The notes beneath the pieces were generated by a model, which was not told the DNA's origin, ran no database searches, and saw only the letters and a program-made list of their open reading frames with translations. Shown here piece after piece: positions 42,442 through 50,949 of a DNA stretch of 64,000 bases (the first letter of the stretch is position 1; each line of letters starts with the position of its first letter). This DNA comes from Granulosicoccus sp964390335 (GTDB lineage Bacteria > Pseudomonadota > Gammaproteobacteria > Granulosicoccales > Granulosicoccaceae). Made by a program: the position numbers and the translations under genes. The stretch covers positions 62,001-126,000 of the forward strand of contig CAYMHU010000005.1 of NCBI GenBank assembly GCA_964390335.1, given 5' to 3'.

Positions 42442-43581
42442 ATGGAATGGGAGAACATACACGTAGTGGCGATGTGCGGATTCGTGCTCGCACTTGTATT
42501 CGGTGCCGTTGCTAATAAAACTAACTTTTGCACCATGGGGGCTGTAAGTGACTGGGTCAATATGGGCTCAAAGGGGCGCCTCGGAGCGTGGTTACTGGCA
42601 ATGGGAGTGGCGATAGCAGGCACCCAAGCGCTTGAACAGCTTGGCTTGGTAGCGGTTGATGAAAGCATTTACCGAGGATCAACCTTTGGATGGTTAGGCT
42701 ATATCCTTGGTGGCGTCATATTTGGTGTAGGAATGACACTATCTGGCGGATGTGGTCAGCGTACGTTAGTACGGGTGGGTTCGGGTAATCTTAAGGCGCT
42801 GGTCGTCTTTTTGATTCTATGCATCTCCGCCTACATGACTTTGCGCGGTTTGTTTGGCGTCTTCCGTGTCGACTATATTGACAGTCAGGCGATCGATTTG
42901 GCTGATCGCGGTATCGAAGATCAGGGGCTCGCCAACGTCATTGCCAATTTAACCGGTATGGCGAACGGTACAGCGCTCAGTATTGTGGTGGCGGCAGTGA
43001 TCAGTTTATTGCTAATTGTATGGGCTGTTCGTCAGCCTGGAGTTCGTGACGATAAAGACAACCTGTTCGGCGGTATCGTCATTGGGCTTATCATCACAGC
43101 AGGATGGGCAATCACGGGCATTATCGGTTACGACGATTTCGATCCGGTACCAATTGAATCATTGAGTTTTATTGCGCCATCGGGCAACTCGCTCATTTAT
43201 TTAATGACCTACACCGGCGCCATTATAAGTTTTGGGGTGTCAATCGTTGGTGGAATCATTGCAGGGTCGTTTTTATATTCCATTATCACGCGTAAGTTCA
43301 GTATAGAAACCTTTACGGATAAACAAGACATGATCAATCATATTATTGGTGGCGTGTTCATGGGTTTCGGTGGTGTATTGGCATTAGGCTGCACGGTTGG
43401 TCAAGGAATTTCTGGTGTATCCACACTTGCTTTAGGCTCCTTTGTGGCCGTTATCTCCATTATTTTCGGCAGCGCCGTAACCATGCGCTATCAATATTTG
43501 CGCATGGACGAATTCGGTGTATTGAAGTCTTTGTCTTTGGCAGTTGCCGATATTGTGTTGCCTTGGCGCAAACTAAACTAG
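42442..43581 (+). CDS. YeeE/YedE-family (TsuA-like) sulfur transporter
   Basis: 379 residues with about nine to ten membrane segments. The characteristic cysteine motifs are present: NFCTMGAVSDW, SGGCGQRTLVRVGSGN and GCTVGQGISG, which form the thiosulfate/sulfane path in TsuA. It may import thiosulfate or move sulfane sulfur across the inner membrane to TusA, whose gene is 2 bp upstream. Confidence 0.9.
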   Translation: MEWENIHVVAMCGFVLALVFGAVANKTNFCTMGAVSDWVNMGSKGRLGAWLLAMGVAIAGTQALEQLGLVAVDESIYRGSTFGWLGYILGGVIFGVGMTLSGGCGQRTLVRVGSGNLKALVVFLILCISAYMTLRGLFGVFRVDYIDSQAIDLADRGIEDQGLANVIANLTGMANGTALSIVVAAVISLLLIVWAVRQPGVRDDKDNLFGGIVIGLIITAGWAITGIIGYDDFDPVPIESLSFIAPSGNSLIYLMTYTGAIISFGVSIVGGIIAGSFLYSIITRKFSIETFTDKQDMINHIIGGVFMGFGGVLALGCTVGQGISGVSTLALGSFVAVISIIFGSAVTMRYQYLRMDEFGVLKSLSLAVADIVLPWRKLN

Positions 43582-43587
43582 TTTGAC

Positions 43588-43615
43588 TATGTTGGTTTAT
43601 ATATGTTGGTTTATA
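43588..43615. repeat. Tandem 14-bp repeat, two copies
   Basis: TATGTTGGTTTATA occurs twice in direct succession in the 50-bp gap between the YeeE gene and the S24-like gene. It could be an operator or simple slippage. Confidence 0.85.
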
Positions 43616-43631
43616 TACGGTGCGACTTTAC

Positions 43632-44177
43632 ATGAGTGAAGGTCGCGTCCGTTTCTACCCCAAAATGTCGAGTCTGCTCGACAGAGCCTCAAGCGAATCC
43701 CAGATTGAGCTTGCGCAGGCTATACAGTCAGTACCCCAGAGTGCGCATCCGCAAGCACATCCTGGACCTGGTGCAGATCAAACTCGTCTTGAACCATCAA
43801 CCTGCGTTGAAGCTGAAACGTTCGCACTACGCGTGCTTGATGATTCTATGGAGCCTGAGTTTCGTAAGGGTTGTATTATATTAATTGACCCCACTGGAAG
43901 GGCGAGAGATGGTTGTTATGTATTAGCAAAAGTTCAGGCCAACACAGATAATCAAGATGCGCAACAAGCTTATAACACCCCGCCAGAAAACGATGAAAGT
44001 GTGCTTGAGCAATATCTGTTTCGACAGCTGAAGCAACACGAGAATAAACGTTGGTATTTACAAGCGTTGAACGATGTCTACCGGCACGACATTATCGATG
44101 TGGATATACAGGATATTGAAGGGGTCATCGTGCAACGCGCGGGCACTAGGCGCAGTTATCACAAACACTACGACTAA
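43632..44177 (+). CDS. S24/LexA-like domain protein without HTH
   Basis: 181 residues from the ATG at 43632 (GTG at 43620 is possible). The C-terminal part matches the S24 fold: LDDSMEPEFRKGCIILID with the nucleophile-type Ser, then DGCYVLAKV and a final strand pair. At the place of the catalytic Lys (LexA VKRL) it has FRQL, Arg instead of Lys, so self-cleavage is doubtful. The N-terminal 60 residues are Pro/Gln-rich and show no helix-turn-helix. Function unknown; last gene of the plus-strand run from dsrA. Confidence 0.75.
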   Translation: MSEGRVRFYPKMSSLLDRASSESQIELAQAIQSVPQSAHPQAHPGPGADQTRLEPSTCVEAETFALRVLDDSMEPEFRKGCIILIDPTGRARDGCYVLAKVQANTDNQDAQQAYNTPPENDESVLEQYLFRQLKQHENKRWYLQALNDVYRHDIIDVDIQDIEGVIVQRAGTRRSYHKHYD

Positions 44178-44197
44178 GTATTCGGCCGCAGTTTTAA

Positions 44198-44869
44198 CTA
44201 TATTTTTGCCCACAAGCGCATTAAGTTCGAATAGGCGTGATCAACAGATTGCGTTACTTTAGCTTCAGGTAGCGTTTGTTGTAAGGCCATTCTTGCGTCA
44301 TCCAGTTCTGCCAGAATTTCGCGTTTAGACGCATCGGCGATTAAACTCTGCGCCCACAGTGCGCAAACTATACGTTCACCTTTTGTTACGGGCAGCACTT
44401 CATGAATACTGGATGCCGGATACACCACCGCACCACCGGCGTTGAGTTTGACGTTTACCGGTCCTAGCGGTGTATGAATACTGAGTTCACCGCCGTCATA
44501 GGTGCTTGGGTCGCTTAAAAACACGGTACAGGCCAAGTCACTGCGATAGTGCGCGCCCGGCGAGCCCATAATGGGGTTGTCTATATGAGCTCCGTAGTGC
44601 ATGCCGCTGCAGTATTTTGAAATGAATGCGGCGGATACTTTGCTTGGTAAGGCTGCGCGCTTAAATTCGTGGTGTTGATACAGTTTACGAACAACCAAGG
44701 CATTGATCTTTTGCCATTCATCGCAAGATTGATCCATTTCCTCATTATGTTTGTGCTTGGATGCTGCAAGTCCTGCGCTGCGTGAGCCCGAAAACCATGT
44801 ACCACCGGCCAGCAGGCCGTTGATCACGTCAAGTTCATCGGTGGTTAGTAAGTTGCTTATTTCGATCAT
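44198..44869 (-). CDS. PKHD-type Fe(II)/2OG hydroxylase (PiuC/YbiX-like)
   Basis: 223 residues, the family length. Metal ligands are H-x-D in YGAHIDNPIMG and the distal His in SSIHEVLPVTKGERIV, with the 2OG Arg in the latter segment. The TWFSGSRSAG start and the Trp-containing end (CALWAQSLI) match YbiX/PiuC. These proteins are often next to TonB-dependent siderophore receptors; none is here. The next gene upstream is a second 2OG oxygenase. Confidence 0.88.
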   Translation of the reverse strand: MIEISNLLTTDELDVINGLLAGGTWFSGSRSAGLAASKHKHNEEMDQSCDEWQKINALVVRKLYQHHEFKRAALPSKVSAAFISKYCSGMHYGAHIDNPIMGSPGAHYRSDLACTVFLSDPSTYDGGELSIHTPLGPVNVKLNAGGAVVYPASSIHEVLPVTKGERIVCALWAQSLIADASKREILAELDDARMALQQTLPEAKVTQSVDHAYSNLMRLWAKI

Positions 44870-44882
44870 GCTATGTCAACTA

Positions 44883-45482
44883 TTAAATGTCTGTTCCGTC
44901 ATCGGCAAACATAATCCAGGTTGTGGCGATGTATTTTACGCCAGCTTGCAATGTTACACCTCGATGTTCGTGTGTCCAGAATGGAGGAAACAGTAATAGC
45001 TTGCCGGTTTCAGGTGTCACTTTGACAGAGTAGTGTTTGAACTCAGTTTCTCCGCCAGGACCATGCACATCATTTAAGTACCAAATTGCCACAAGCTGGC
45101 GATGACTAAACGAATGGCTGCCGCTATCTACATGCCAGTGAAAGTGTTCTCCGGGTTGCGTACGTTGAATCGCATAGCCGAAGTCTTTAAAGGAGCCCTC
45201 GCGGAAAAAGGCATACTCTTGCTTAAATACATGCAATGCCTGTGCAAGTGAACGGAACAGCGCCGTGTCTATGTCTTTCCAATGTGGCTTTCCGCTAAGT
45301 ACTAAATCGGTGGAGCGTTTTATAGATAAGTTCTCGTGTACCGTTTGTCCAACCCGACCTTGATATTGTTCGTCGGTTGCTGCCTCAAAACGCTTTATCA
45401 TATCTGCGCATAGTGTTGGAGTCAGCGCGTTTTGTACTGCGTAAATGTGCGAATTGACGCTGAGTTCTTCTAGCTGGTTCAT
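44883..45482 (-). CDS. 2OG-Fe(II) oxygenase, prolyl-4-hydroxylase-like
   Basis: 199 residues. H-x-D appears in HFHWHVDSGSHSF, followed by a P4H-like core (AIWYLNDVHGPGGETEF, KLLLFPPFWTHEHRGV) with the distal His and YIATTWI end. It may hydroxylate a protein or small molecule. It lies 13 bp upstream of the PKHD hydroxylase gene in the same direction, so the two are probably one operon. Confidence 0.85.
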   Translation of the reverse strand: MNQLEELSVNSHIYAVQNALTPTLCADMIKRFEAATDEQYQGRVGQTVHENLSIKRSTDLVLSGKPHWKDIDTALFRSLAQALHVFKQEYAFFREGSFKDFGYAIQRTQPGEHFHWHVDSGSHSFSHRQLVAIWYLNDVHGPGGETEFKHYSVKVTPETGKLLLFPPFWTHEHRGVTLQAGVKYIATTWIMFADDGTDI

Positions 45483-45639
45483 GGCTTTAGACTACCATAG
45501 TGCTATGCTTAGCGAAGTATACGAGCACAGTGTTGCGCACATAATCTGGCTCGGATTTTAGTAATGGAGAAATATTCTGGTTAAACGACGCATCAAAGAC
45601 CGTTGGCATAACTCAACTCCGGATATTCAGGAACGAGAA

Positions 45640-46179
45640 GTGCTGTCCGAGAAAAATCTCTCTGATCAGGCAAGTGCCATTGCTTATATTGCTTGGCGTC
45701 AGGCGCTTAACTGTGCCATCAATCTGCATGCGGAAGATTTTCGATACGACAATGATCAGCAACGAATTGCGGTCATTACAGAAATGCTAGCATTCCAGAT
45801 TCAACATGCTGATCGGCTTTGCCACCCCTTTTTAACCGATGAGGAGCGTCAGGCACTTATCATTGAATTGTGTGAAAAGGTTGCTGAGCAGGTACAGGAT
45901 AACTTAAGTGATATCGCAGGGCCGGGCAATTACAAGCCACCGTTTATTCAGTTATTAAATCAACGGTTCTCTGAGTACGCCGGTTTTGATTACAAAGGCA
46001 GCGAACCAGGGTTTGAATGCGTACGGTTTTTTGGATTTAATGTGTTACAGGTGCTGGGCGAAGACAACACGAATCGCTGGGTAATCGATCAAATCATAGC
46101 GATTGAAGCGCCGGATTTAGGTGGTCAGATTACTCGATCAGTGAACCGCTTGTTCGGTCGAGAAGCTGCACAGTCTTAG
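45640..46179 (+). CDS. Unknown 179-aa protein (start uncertain)
   Basis: 179 residues from a GTG at 45640, helical, no signal peptide (ASAIAYIAWRQALNCAINLHAEDF, ELCEKVAEQVQDNL). Not recognised. The frame stays open upstream to 45565 with no ATG/GTG/TTG, and a TGGAGA at 45565-45570 stands six bases before a CTG (45577), which would give an extended basic N-terminus (VKRRIKDRWHNSTPD). The true start may be that non-standard codon. The 3' end overlaps the convergent ferredoxin reductase gene by 50 bp. Confidence 0.7.
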   Translation: MLSEKNLSDQASAIAYIAWRQALNCAINLHAEDFRYDNDQQRIAVITEMLAFQIQHADRLCHPFLTDEERQALIIELCEKVAEQVQDNLSDIAGPGNYKPPFIQLLNQRFSEYAGFDYKGSEPGFECVRFFGFNVLQVLGEDNTNRWVIDQIIAIEAPDLGGQITRSVNRLFGREAAQS

Positions 46180-47179
46180 CAGGCGAAAATCCAAGTTGGT
46201 TTAAATCTGGTAGGAGTTGATTTGATGTATCTGCAACATAAACGGTAGCTTGATTAAATGCGTTTAGCCAGCTAGCGTCAATCTCATTTGAAAGCAATGC
46301 GTTGTGCTCAACAGGTATAAAACAGAAATTATCAATAGCATCGTGCCATGCACGACATTGATTGTATCGATAGAGTTCAGTGCCGTCCTGGGCCCAAATC
46401 AAACAGCTGTTTTGTTCAAGCTCAATATTAAATACATGCTCTAAAAGACCCTGCACCCGCGCAAACTCAATACCTGATACCAAGAACAGCTGCGGAGCTT
46501 TTAAATCACGGGCGAAGTGTAACTTTCCATAAGGACCGCTTACTTTAATCTGAGCTAGTCGCTTTAAGCTCAGTAACTCATCAACGAACAATTCGGACAC
46601 CATTGAGTTATCGTCATTTGACTTGTTTTTTTTAATAGATGAGATAGCCGCTAACCGTAACTGATGCGAAACATGAAATTCAACATAGGTCGCATCGCAC
46701 GGGCAGCTGCTAATAGGCAGTACCGCCTGCCGTCCGGATGGAAGCGTCAGCATGGCTGATTGACCTGGAAAAAAGCGCATTACGTTGCCGCGTTTAAATT
46801 TGAATCGTAAAACATGAACGCCAGATAACAATTCATCGGTCTGTAGCTTTGCGTCCAGTGTTTGAACCGGGATGTCATCGGGGCTGTCGGCTTCGATAAC
46901 TTCCAAAGATAAATCGCTAAGGGCAGTGTACGAACACATTAAGCAGATGTTTTGTTGCTTATCACTGGCGGACAGCACGTAATCGTGAAACTGAACCTGT
47001 TTAACAGCACCTTCTGTGACCAATGCTTTGCAGGTACCGCAGCTACCATTACTGCAATTGTAGGGCAGTGCCAAGCCCGCTGATAAGCCAGCCTCCAACA
47101 AACTTTGCTGTCCGTGACAGTCAAAAAATCGTCCGCTAGGTGTAATTTGAATGCTGTTTGTTGTGTCAGAATGACTCAT
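46130..47179 (-). CDS. Ferredoxin-reductase-like protein with N-terminal [2Fe-2S] domain
   Basis: 349 residues. Plant-type [2Fe-2S] motif CSNGSCGTCKALVTEG with the fourth Cys in CLMCSY (residues about 42-80), then an FAD-binding barrel (FFPGQSAMLTLPSG; weakly conserved) and a reduced NAD-binding part (FLVSGIEFARVQGLLEHVF). Resembles CDP-6-deoxyglucoseen reductase/oxygenase reductases. The GxGxG region and the FAD RxYS motif look degenerate (LPISSCP), so cofactor use is uncertain. It could serve an oxygenase nearby. Confidence 0.78.
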   Translation of the reverse strand: MSHSDTTNSIQITPSGRFFDCHGQQSLLEAGLSAGLALPYNCSNGSCGTCKALVTEGAVKQVQFHDYVLSASDKQQNICLMCSYTALSDLSLEVIEADSPDDIPVQTLDAKLQTDELLSGVHVLRFKFKRGNVMRFFPGQSAMLTLPSGRQAVLPISSCPCDATYVEFHVSHQLRLAAISSIKKNKSNDDNSMVSELFVDELLSLKRLAQIKVSGPYGKLHFARDLKAPQLFLVSGIEFARVQGLLEHVFNIELEQNSCLIWAQDGTELYRYNQCRAWHDAIDNFCFIPVEHNALLSNEIDASWLNAFNQATVYVADTSNQLLPDLNQLGFSPAKTVQLLDRTSGSLIE

Positions 47180-47308
47180 TTTCGGTTAATCTGGTTATGC
47201 TTCAAGGGCTGGAGATTGCGTTTGATGCAATTCAACGATCAATTTTTGACCGAACCTATGCACTTGGATATATTTTCACCCTACACTGATTGATTTAGGC
47301 TCATATCA

Positions 47309-47509
47309 ATGGATAAGAAAGTTTACCACTCAACCCTGAAGGCAATGCACGAAGCCGGCGTAGACATGAACTACTACCACGGATGGGCTACTGGCGCGCT
47401 TGGTAATACACCTTTAGAGGAGCAGCGGGTTACCGAAGCCTATTCAGCGGGTGTAGAAGACGCGAGCAATAATATTCTCGATGGATACACGCGTTGGATT
47501 CAAAAATGA
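47309..47509 (+). CDS. 66-aa unknown protein upstream of fccB
   Basis: 66 residues from an ATG, soluble, no cysteines (HEAGVDMNYYHGWATGALGN). Unknown family. It precedes fccB by 104 bp in the same direction. The composition resembles that of neighbouring genes, supporting a real gene, but the evidence is limited to the open frame. Confidence 0.6.
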   Translation: MDKKVYHSTLKAMHEAGVDMNYYHGWATGALGNTPLEEQRVTEAYSAGVEDASNNILDGYTRWIQK

Positions 47510-47613
47510 TCTTGAACATAATCAAATCACGAGTACTTACAACTATTTAACAGCAAAGTCACTTAATAAACACAAAGAGCTATAACAATTCTAAGTTGCA
47601 GAGGAGCTAAACA

Positions 47614-48888
47614 GTGAGCAAAATTTCAAGACGACAGTTCAATACAATGCTAGGTGCTGCTGCAGCAACACTGGCTGTGCCAGCCGGCGTTAGAGCACAA
47701 TCAAAAGCGAAGTTGGTTGTCATTGGCGGAGGTGCTGCTGGTGCCACTGCTGCACGCTATGTTGCTAAAGATGCAGGTGACAAAATTGATGTTACGCTAA
47801 TTACTGCATCAGACACATACTCTACCTGTTTCTTCTCAAACTTGTATCTTGGCGGGTACCGTTCATTTAGTTCTATAACGCATAGCTACGATACGTTAGC
47901 GTCAGATTACGGCGTAAACGTTGTTATCGGATTCGCCATGAATGTTGATCGCGGCGCAAAAACGGTGACCTTGGCTGATGGCAGTAGCGTTGATTACGAT
48001 CGTCTAGTCGTAGCGCCGGGTATCGATCTTAAGTATGACAGTGTGCCTGGTTACTCCGAAGAAGATGCAGTTATTGCACCGCATGCGTGGCAGGCCGGTC
48101 CGCAAACACAATTATTGAAAGCTAAATTGGATGCATTGCAAAACGGTCAAAACATTGTAATGGTGCCACCACCCAATCCATACCGTTGTCCACCAGGACC
48201 ATACGAACGTGTGTCTATGATGGCGCACAGCTTGAAAGCACGCGGATACACAGACAGCAGAATTATTGTTGTCGATCCCAAGCCCAAGTTCTCTAAGCAA
48301 GGCTTATTCACTGAAGGCTGGGAAAAGCATTACCCAGGCATGGTTGAATGGGTTAGCTCTGAAATTCACGGTGGCATAGTTAGCGTTGACGCTGCTGCAG
48401 GCACGGTCGAAACCGATCTTGATACATTTGAGGGCGATCTACTCAATATTATTCCTGGCCAAACTGCCGGTTCAATAGCCCGCGTAGCTGGCTTAGCGAA
48501 CGAGTCAGGCTTTTGTCCCATCGATGGCAACTCAATGCGTTCAACCATTGATGAGAATATATTTGTTATGGGTGATGCGAGTATTGCTGGTGCGATGCCC
48601 AAGTCTGGCTTCTCGGCCAACAGCCAGGCAAAAGTGGCAGCCATGCATATCCGCGGCGATTTAGCCGGTTCAAAAACCTTTCCAGCTAAATTCAGTAACA
48701 CTTGCTGGAGCTTGATTGAAACTAACGATGGCGTAAAGGTAGGTGCTAGCTACGAAGTGAAAGAAGGGAAGATTGCGTCTACGTCTACTTTCATCAGTCA
48801 AACTGGAGAAGATGCGGCATTGCGTAAGGAAACCTACGAGGAGTCTGTGGGTTGGTACGATGCAATAGCTGCCGATATGTTTGGCTAA
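47614..48888 (+). CDS. fccB: Flavocytochrome c sulfide dehydrogenase, flavoprotein subunit
   Basis: 424 residues from a GTG with GAGGA upstream. Tat signal (SRRQFNTMLG). FAD domain LVVIGGGAAGATAARYVA; redox cysteines in YSTCFFSNLYLGG and PYRCPPGPYERVSMMA; closing FAD motif NIFVMGDASIAGAMPKSG; C-terminal FCSD domain. It oxidises sulfide to sulfur in the periplasm and passes electrons to a cytochrome. No fccA gene is adjacent; an FccA-like cytochrome is found after soxD. SoxF is the same family. Confidence 0.93.
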   Translation: MSKISRRQFNTMLGAAAATLAVPAGVRAQSKAKLVVIGGGAAGATAARYVAKDAGDKIDVTLITASDTYSTCFFSNLYLGGYRSFSSITHSYDTLASDYGVNVVIGFAMNVDRGAKTVTLADGSSVDYDRLVVAPGIDLKYDSVPGYSEEDAVIAPHAWQAGPQTQLLKAKLDALQNGQNIVMVPPPNPYRCPPGPYERVSMMAHSLKARGYTDSRIIVVDPKPKFSKQGLFTEGWEKHYPGMVEWVSSEIHGGIVSVDAAAGTVETDLDTFEGDLLNIIPGQTAGSIARVAGLANESGFCPIDGNSMRSTIDENIFVMGDASIAGAMPKSGFSANSQAKVAAMHIRGDLAGSKTFPAKFSNTCWSLIETNDGVKVGASYEVKEGKIASTSTFISQTGEDAALRKETYEESVGWYDAIAADMFG

Positions 48889-48930
48889 ACAGGCGGGCTG
48901 CATTGTAAGCCCGTTAAAACTGTCCTCCTC

Positions 48931-48967
48931 AAGCGCTCACCGGCTTATGACTGGTGGGCGCTTTTTT
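48931..48967 (+). terminator. Rho-independent terminator after fccB
   Basis: AAGCGC-T-CACC pairs with GGTG-G-GCGCTT around a loop (10 Watson-Crick pairs plus one wobble), followed by a T-run of six. It starts 42 bases after the fccB stop. Confidence 0.9.
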
Positions 48968-49072
48968 AATTCGACTTCCGAAAAGTTGAAATTCACTGGT
49001 ATTGATCGTTAAACTGTCCGGCACAGTTAACCTTGGAACACCCATCTGAACGTTCAACAGAACAACCCATCT

Positions 49073-49813
49073 TTGCTATCAGGAAAGGTTGCACTGGTTA
49101 CCGGCGCTGCGAAACGCTTGGGCGCGGCGGACGTGCGTGCATTGCATGCGGCAGGAGCAAAAGTGGTTATTCACTACCACCGCTCTGCCGAAGAGGCTGA
49201 GGCGTTGTCGCGTGAATTAAATGAACAGCGTGGTCACTCAGCCGCAGTTGTTTGTACAGAATTGGGTACGAAAGCTCAGGCTGAGTATTGTGTAAAGCAA
49301 GCTGTTGCTGAGTGGGGGCAGTTGGATATTGTGGTTAATAATGCATCCAGTTTTTTCCCGACACCAATGGGCACCATTGAGGAATCCCAGTTTCAGAATC
49401 TGATCGCCAGTAATTTAGCTGCACCCCTGTTTATCACGCAGGCAGCAGCACCCGAACTCGAACGCTCTGCGGGGTGCGTGATAAATATGGTGGATATTCA
49501 TGGGCTGAGGCCACACGCGCTGCATAGTGGCTACAGTGCTGCCAAGGCCGGCTTGATTATGCTGACCAAGTCGTTAGCCGAAGAGCTTGCCCCTCGAATA
49601 CGAGTCAATGCGATCGCGCCGGGTGCTATATTGTGGCCCGAGGATGATTCATTGGATAAGGACGCAATTGCCACCAAAACGGCAACCATTCCATTGCAAC
49701 GTAGCGGCGCACCACAGGATATTGCCAATTTAGTCGTGTATTTAAGCAGTGACCTTGCTCAATATATTACAGGTGAGGTTATTAAGGTCGATGGTGGGCG
49801 ATCGCTAAAATAA
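49073..49813 (+). CDS. SDR oxidoreductase, pteridine reductase-like (FolM type)
   Basis: 246 residues from a TTG at 49073. NAD(P) motif VTGAAKRLGAA, catalytic YSAAKAG and the ending ITGEVIKVDGGRS. The Arg after Lys in TGAAKRLG and the NNASSFFPTPMGT stretch point to the pteridine reductase/FolM group. An upstream CTG at 49046 with TTGGAA before it is an alternative start. The convergent folK and folB genes support a pterin role. Confidence 0.84.
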   Translation: MLSGKVALVTGAAKRLGAADVRALHAAGAKVVIHYHRSAEEAEALSRELNEQRGHSAAVVCTELGTKAQAEYCVKQAVAEWGQLDIVVNNASSFFPTPMGTIEESQFQNLIASNLAAPLFITQAAAPELERSAGCVINMVDIHGLRPHALHSGYSAAKAGLIMLTKSLAEELAPRIRVNAIAPGAILWPEDDSLDKDAIATKTATIPLQRSGAPQDIANLVVYLSSDLAQYITGEVIKVDGGRSLK

Positions 49814-49876
49814 GCAGTACTAAACCACGTGGCTTTAATCAATCATGTATCTATGCAAATTTGAGATGCTTTAAAA

Positions 49877-50377
49877 TTAGAGTGATAAATCGAATTTTTT
49901 AAAATCTGCGATAAATTCAGCGTTATCATTTATCCGATTATCCAATATAGATTGAAAGCTGCGTTTGCTTGCCGGGTCATGCAGCTCGGGTGCAAGTTTT
50001 ACCAATGGCAGCAGCACAAAGGCTTCGGTGTATATTTCTTCACGTGGTAACGTGAGTTCTTTTGATTTCAAAATCAGTTGATCGTATAGCAGTAAGTCTA
50101 TATCCAAAGTTCGACTACTGAAGCGAGGTAGTGAATGATCCCTGCCCTGATTCTGCTCAATCTGTTTAAGTAAATTATTGACGGCCATTGCCGACATCGA
50201 TGTTTCGGCGCTGACAACCGCATTCAAAAAATCGTTGCCTTTTAATCCGATAGCTGGGGATTGATATATGGGCGACCAAACAATATTGTGAAATTGAGCT
50301 GTTAACGTGTTGGCGCATAACTGAAAATTATGTGTCGGATCGATATTGCTGCCAATGCTGAGGTATAAGGTAAGCAT
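49877..50377 (-). CDS. folK: 2-amino-4-hydroxy-6-hydroxymethyldihydropteridine pyrophosphokinase
   Basis: 166 residues. HPPK motifs: YLSIGSNID at the start, then GRDHSLPRFSSRTLDIDLLLYD holding the ATP/metal-binding residues, and LPREEIYTEAFVLLPL (family: LPHPRxxxRxFVLxPL; the second Arg region deviates to ...YTEAF). It makes the activated pterin for dihydropteroate synthesis. 28 bp downstream of folB. Confidence 0.92.
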   Translation of the reverse strand: MLTLYLSIGSNIDPTHNFQLCANTLTAQFHNIVWSPIYQSPAIGLKGNDFLNAVVSAETSMSAMAVNNLLKQIEQNQGRDHSLPRFSSRTLDIDLLLYDQLILKSKELTLPREEIYTEAFVLLPLVKLAPELHDPASKRSFQSILDNRINDNAEFIADFKKFDLSL

Positions 50378-50405
50378 ATTAGGGGGTTAAGTGTGCTTTA
50401 ACAGA

Positions 50406-50759
50406 TTAGGTGCGTTGCCTTTTAATTCGCACCCCAACATCACCAGAATTACTTAATGCGCCTACCTTGTGTAGGGTAAGTTCTAACCAAGGCACATCAA
50501 ACTCATCCAGAATTAATTGTGCTATGCGCTCAGCGAGTGTCTCGACCAATTGAAATTCGCTATTGCTAATATACGCTTCAACACGCTTTGATAATGCTTT
50601 GTAGTCGAGCGTATCGTCTATGCTGTCCCGTATCGAAGCTTTGGCGATATCTGCACCCAGTTCAAGATCGATGCTGATGGTTTGCTTAGTATTGCGCTCG
50701 CGCTCGTAAATACCGATGATAGCGTCAGCTCTGAGATCTGTTATGAAAATTGAATCCAT
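50406..50759 (-). CDS. folB: Dihydroneopterin aldolase
   Basis: 117 residues, standard size. DSIFITDLRADAIIGIYERERNTKQTISIDLEL matches the FolB start with the conserved G-I-Y/W-ERE pattern; the core LVETLAERIAQLILDEF holds the Glu for substrate binding, and the end ALSNSGDVGVRIKR is typical. It converts dihydroneopterin to 6-hydroxymethyl-dihydropterin. Cotranscribed with folK. Confidence 0.93.
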   Translation of the reverse strand: MDSIFITDLRADAIIGIYERERNTKQTISIDLELGADIAKASIRDSIDDTLDYKALSKRVEAYISNSEFQLVETLAERIAQLILDEFDVPWLELTLHKVGALSNSGDVGVRIKRQRT

Positions 50760-50949
50760 GCGAACTCTGTTACTTAGTATTAGTCCCCTTACTTATAGCA
50801 TTTTTGTTGAATGATCTGTTGGGCCGTCCTATGACCTTAGCGATATGTAAATCTGTGTATCAAAATATTAGAATAGATGCGGTTTGTCTATTTTGGTGCA
50901 TGCGTTCGCACGCAGTACAACAGATGCACATAAGTGAATGGAAGTGATT

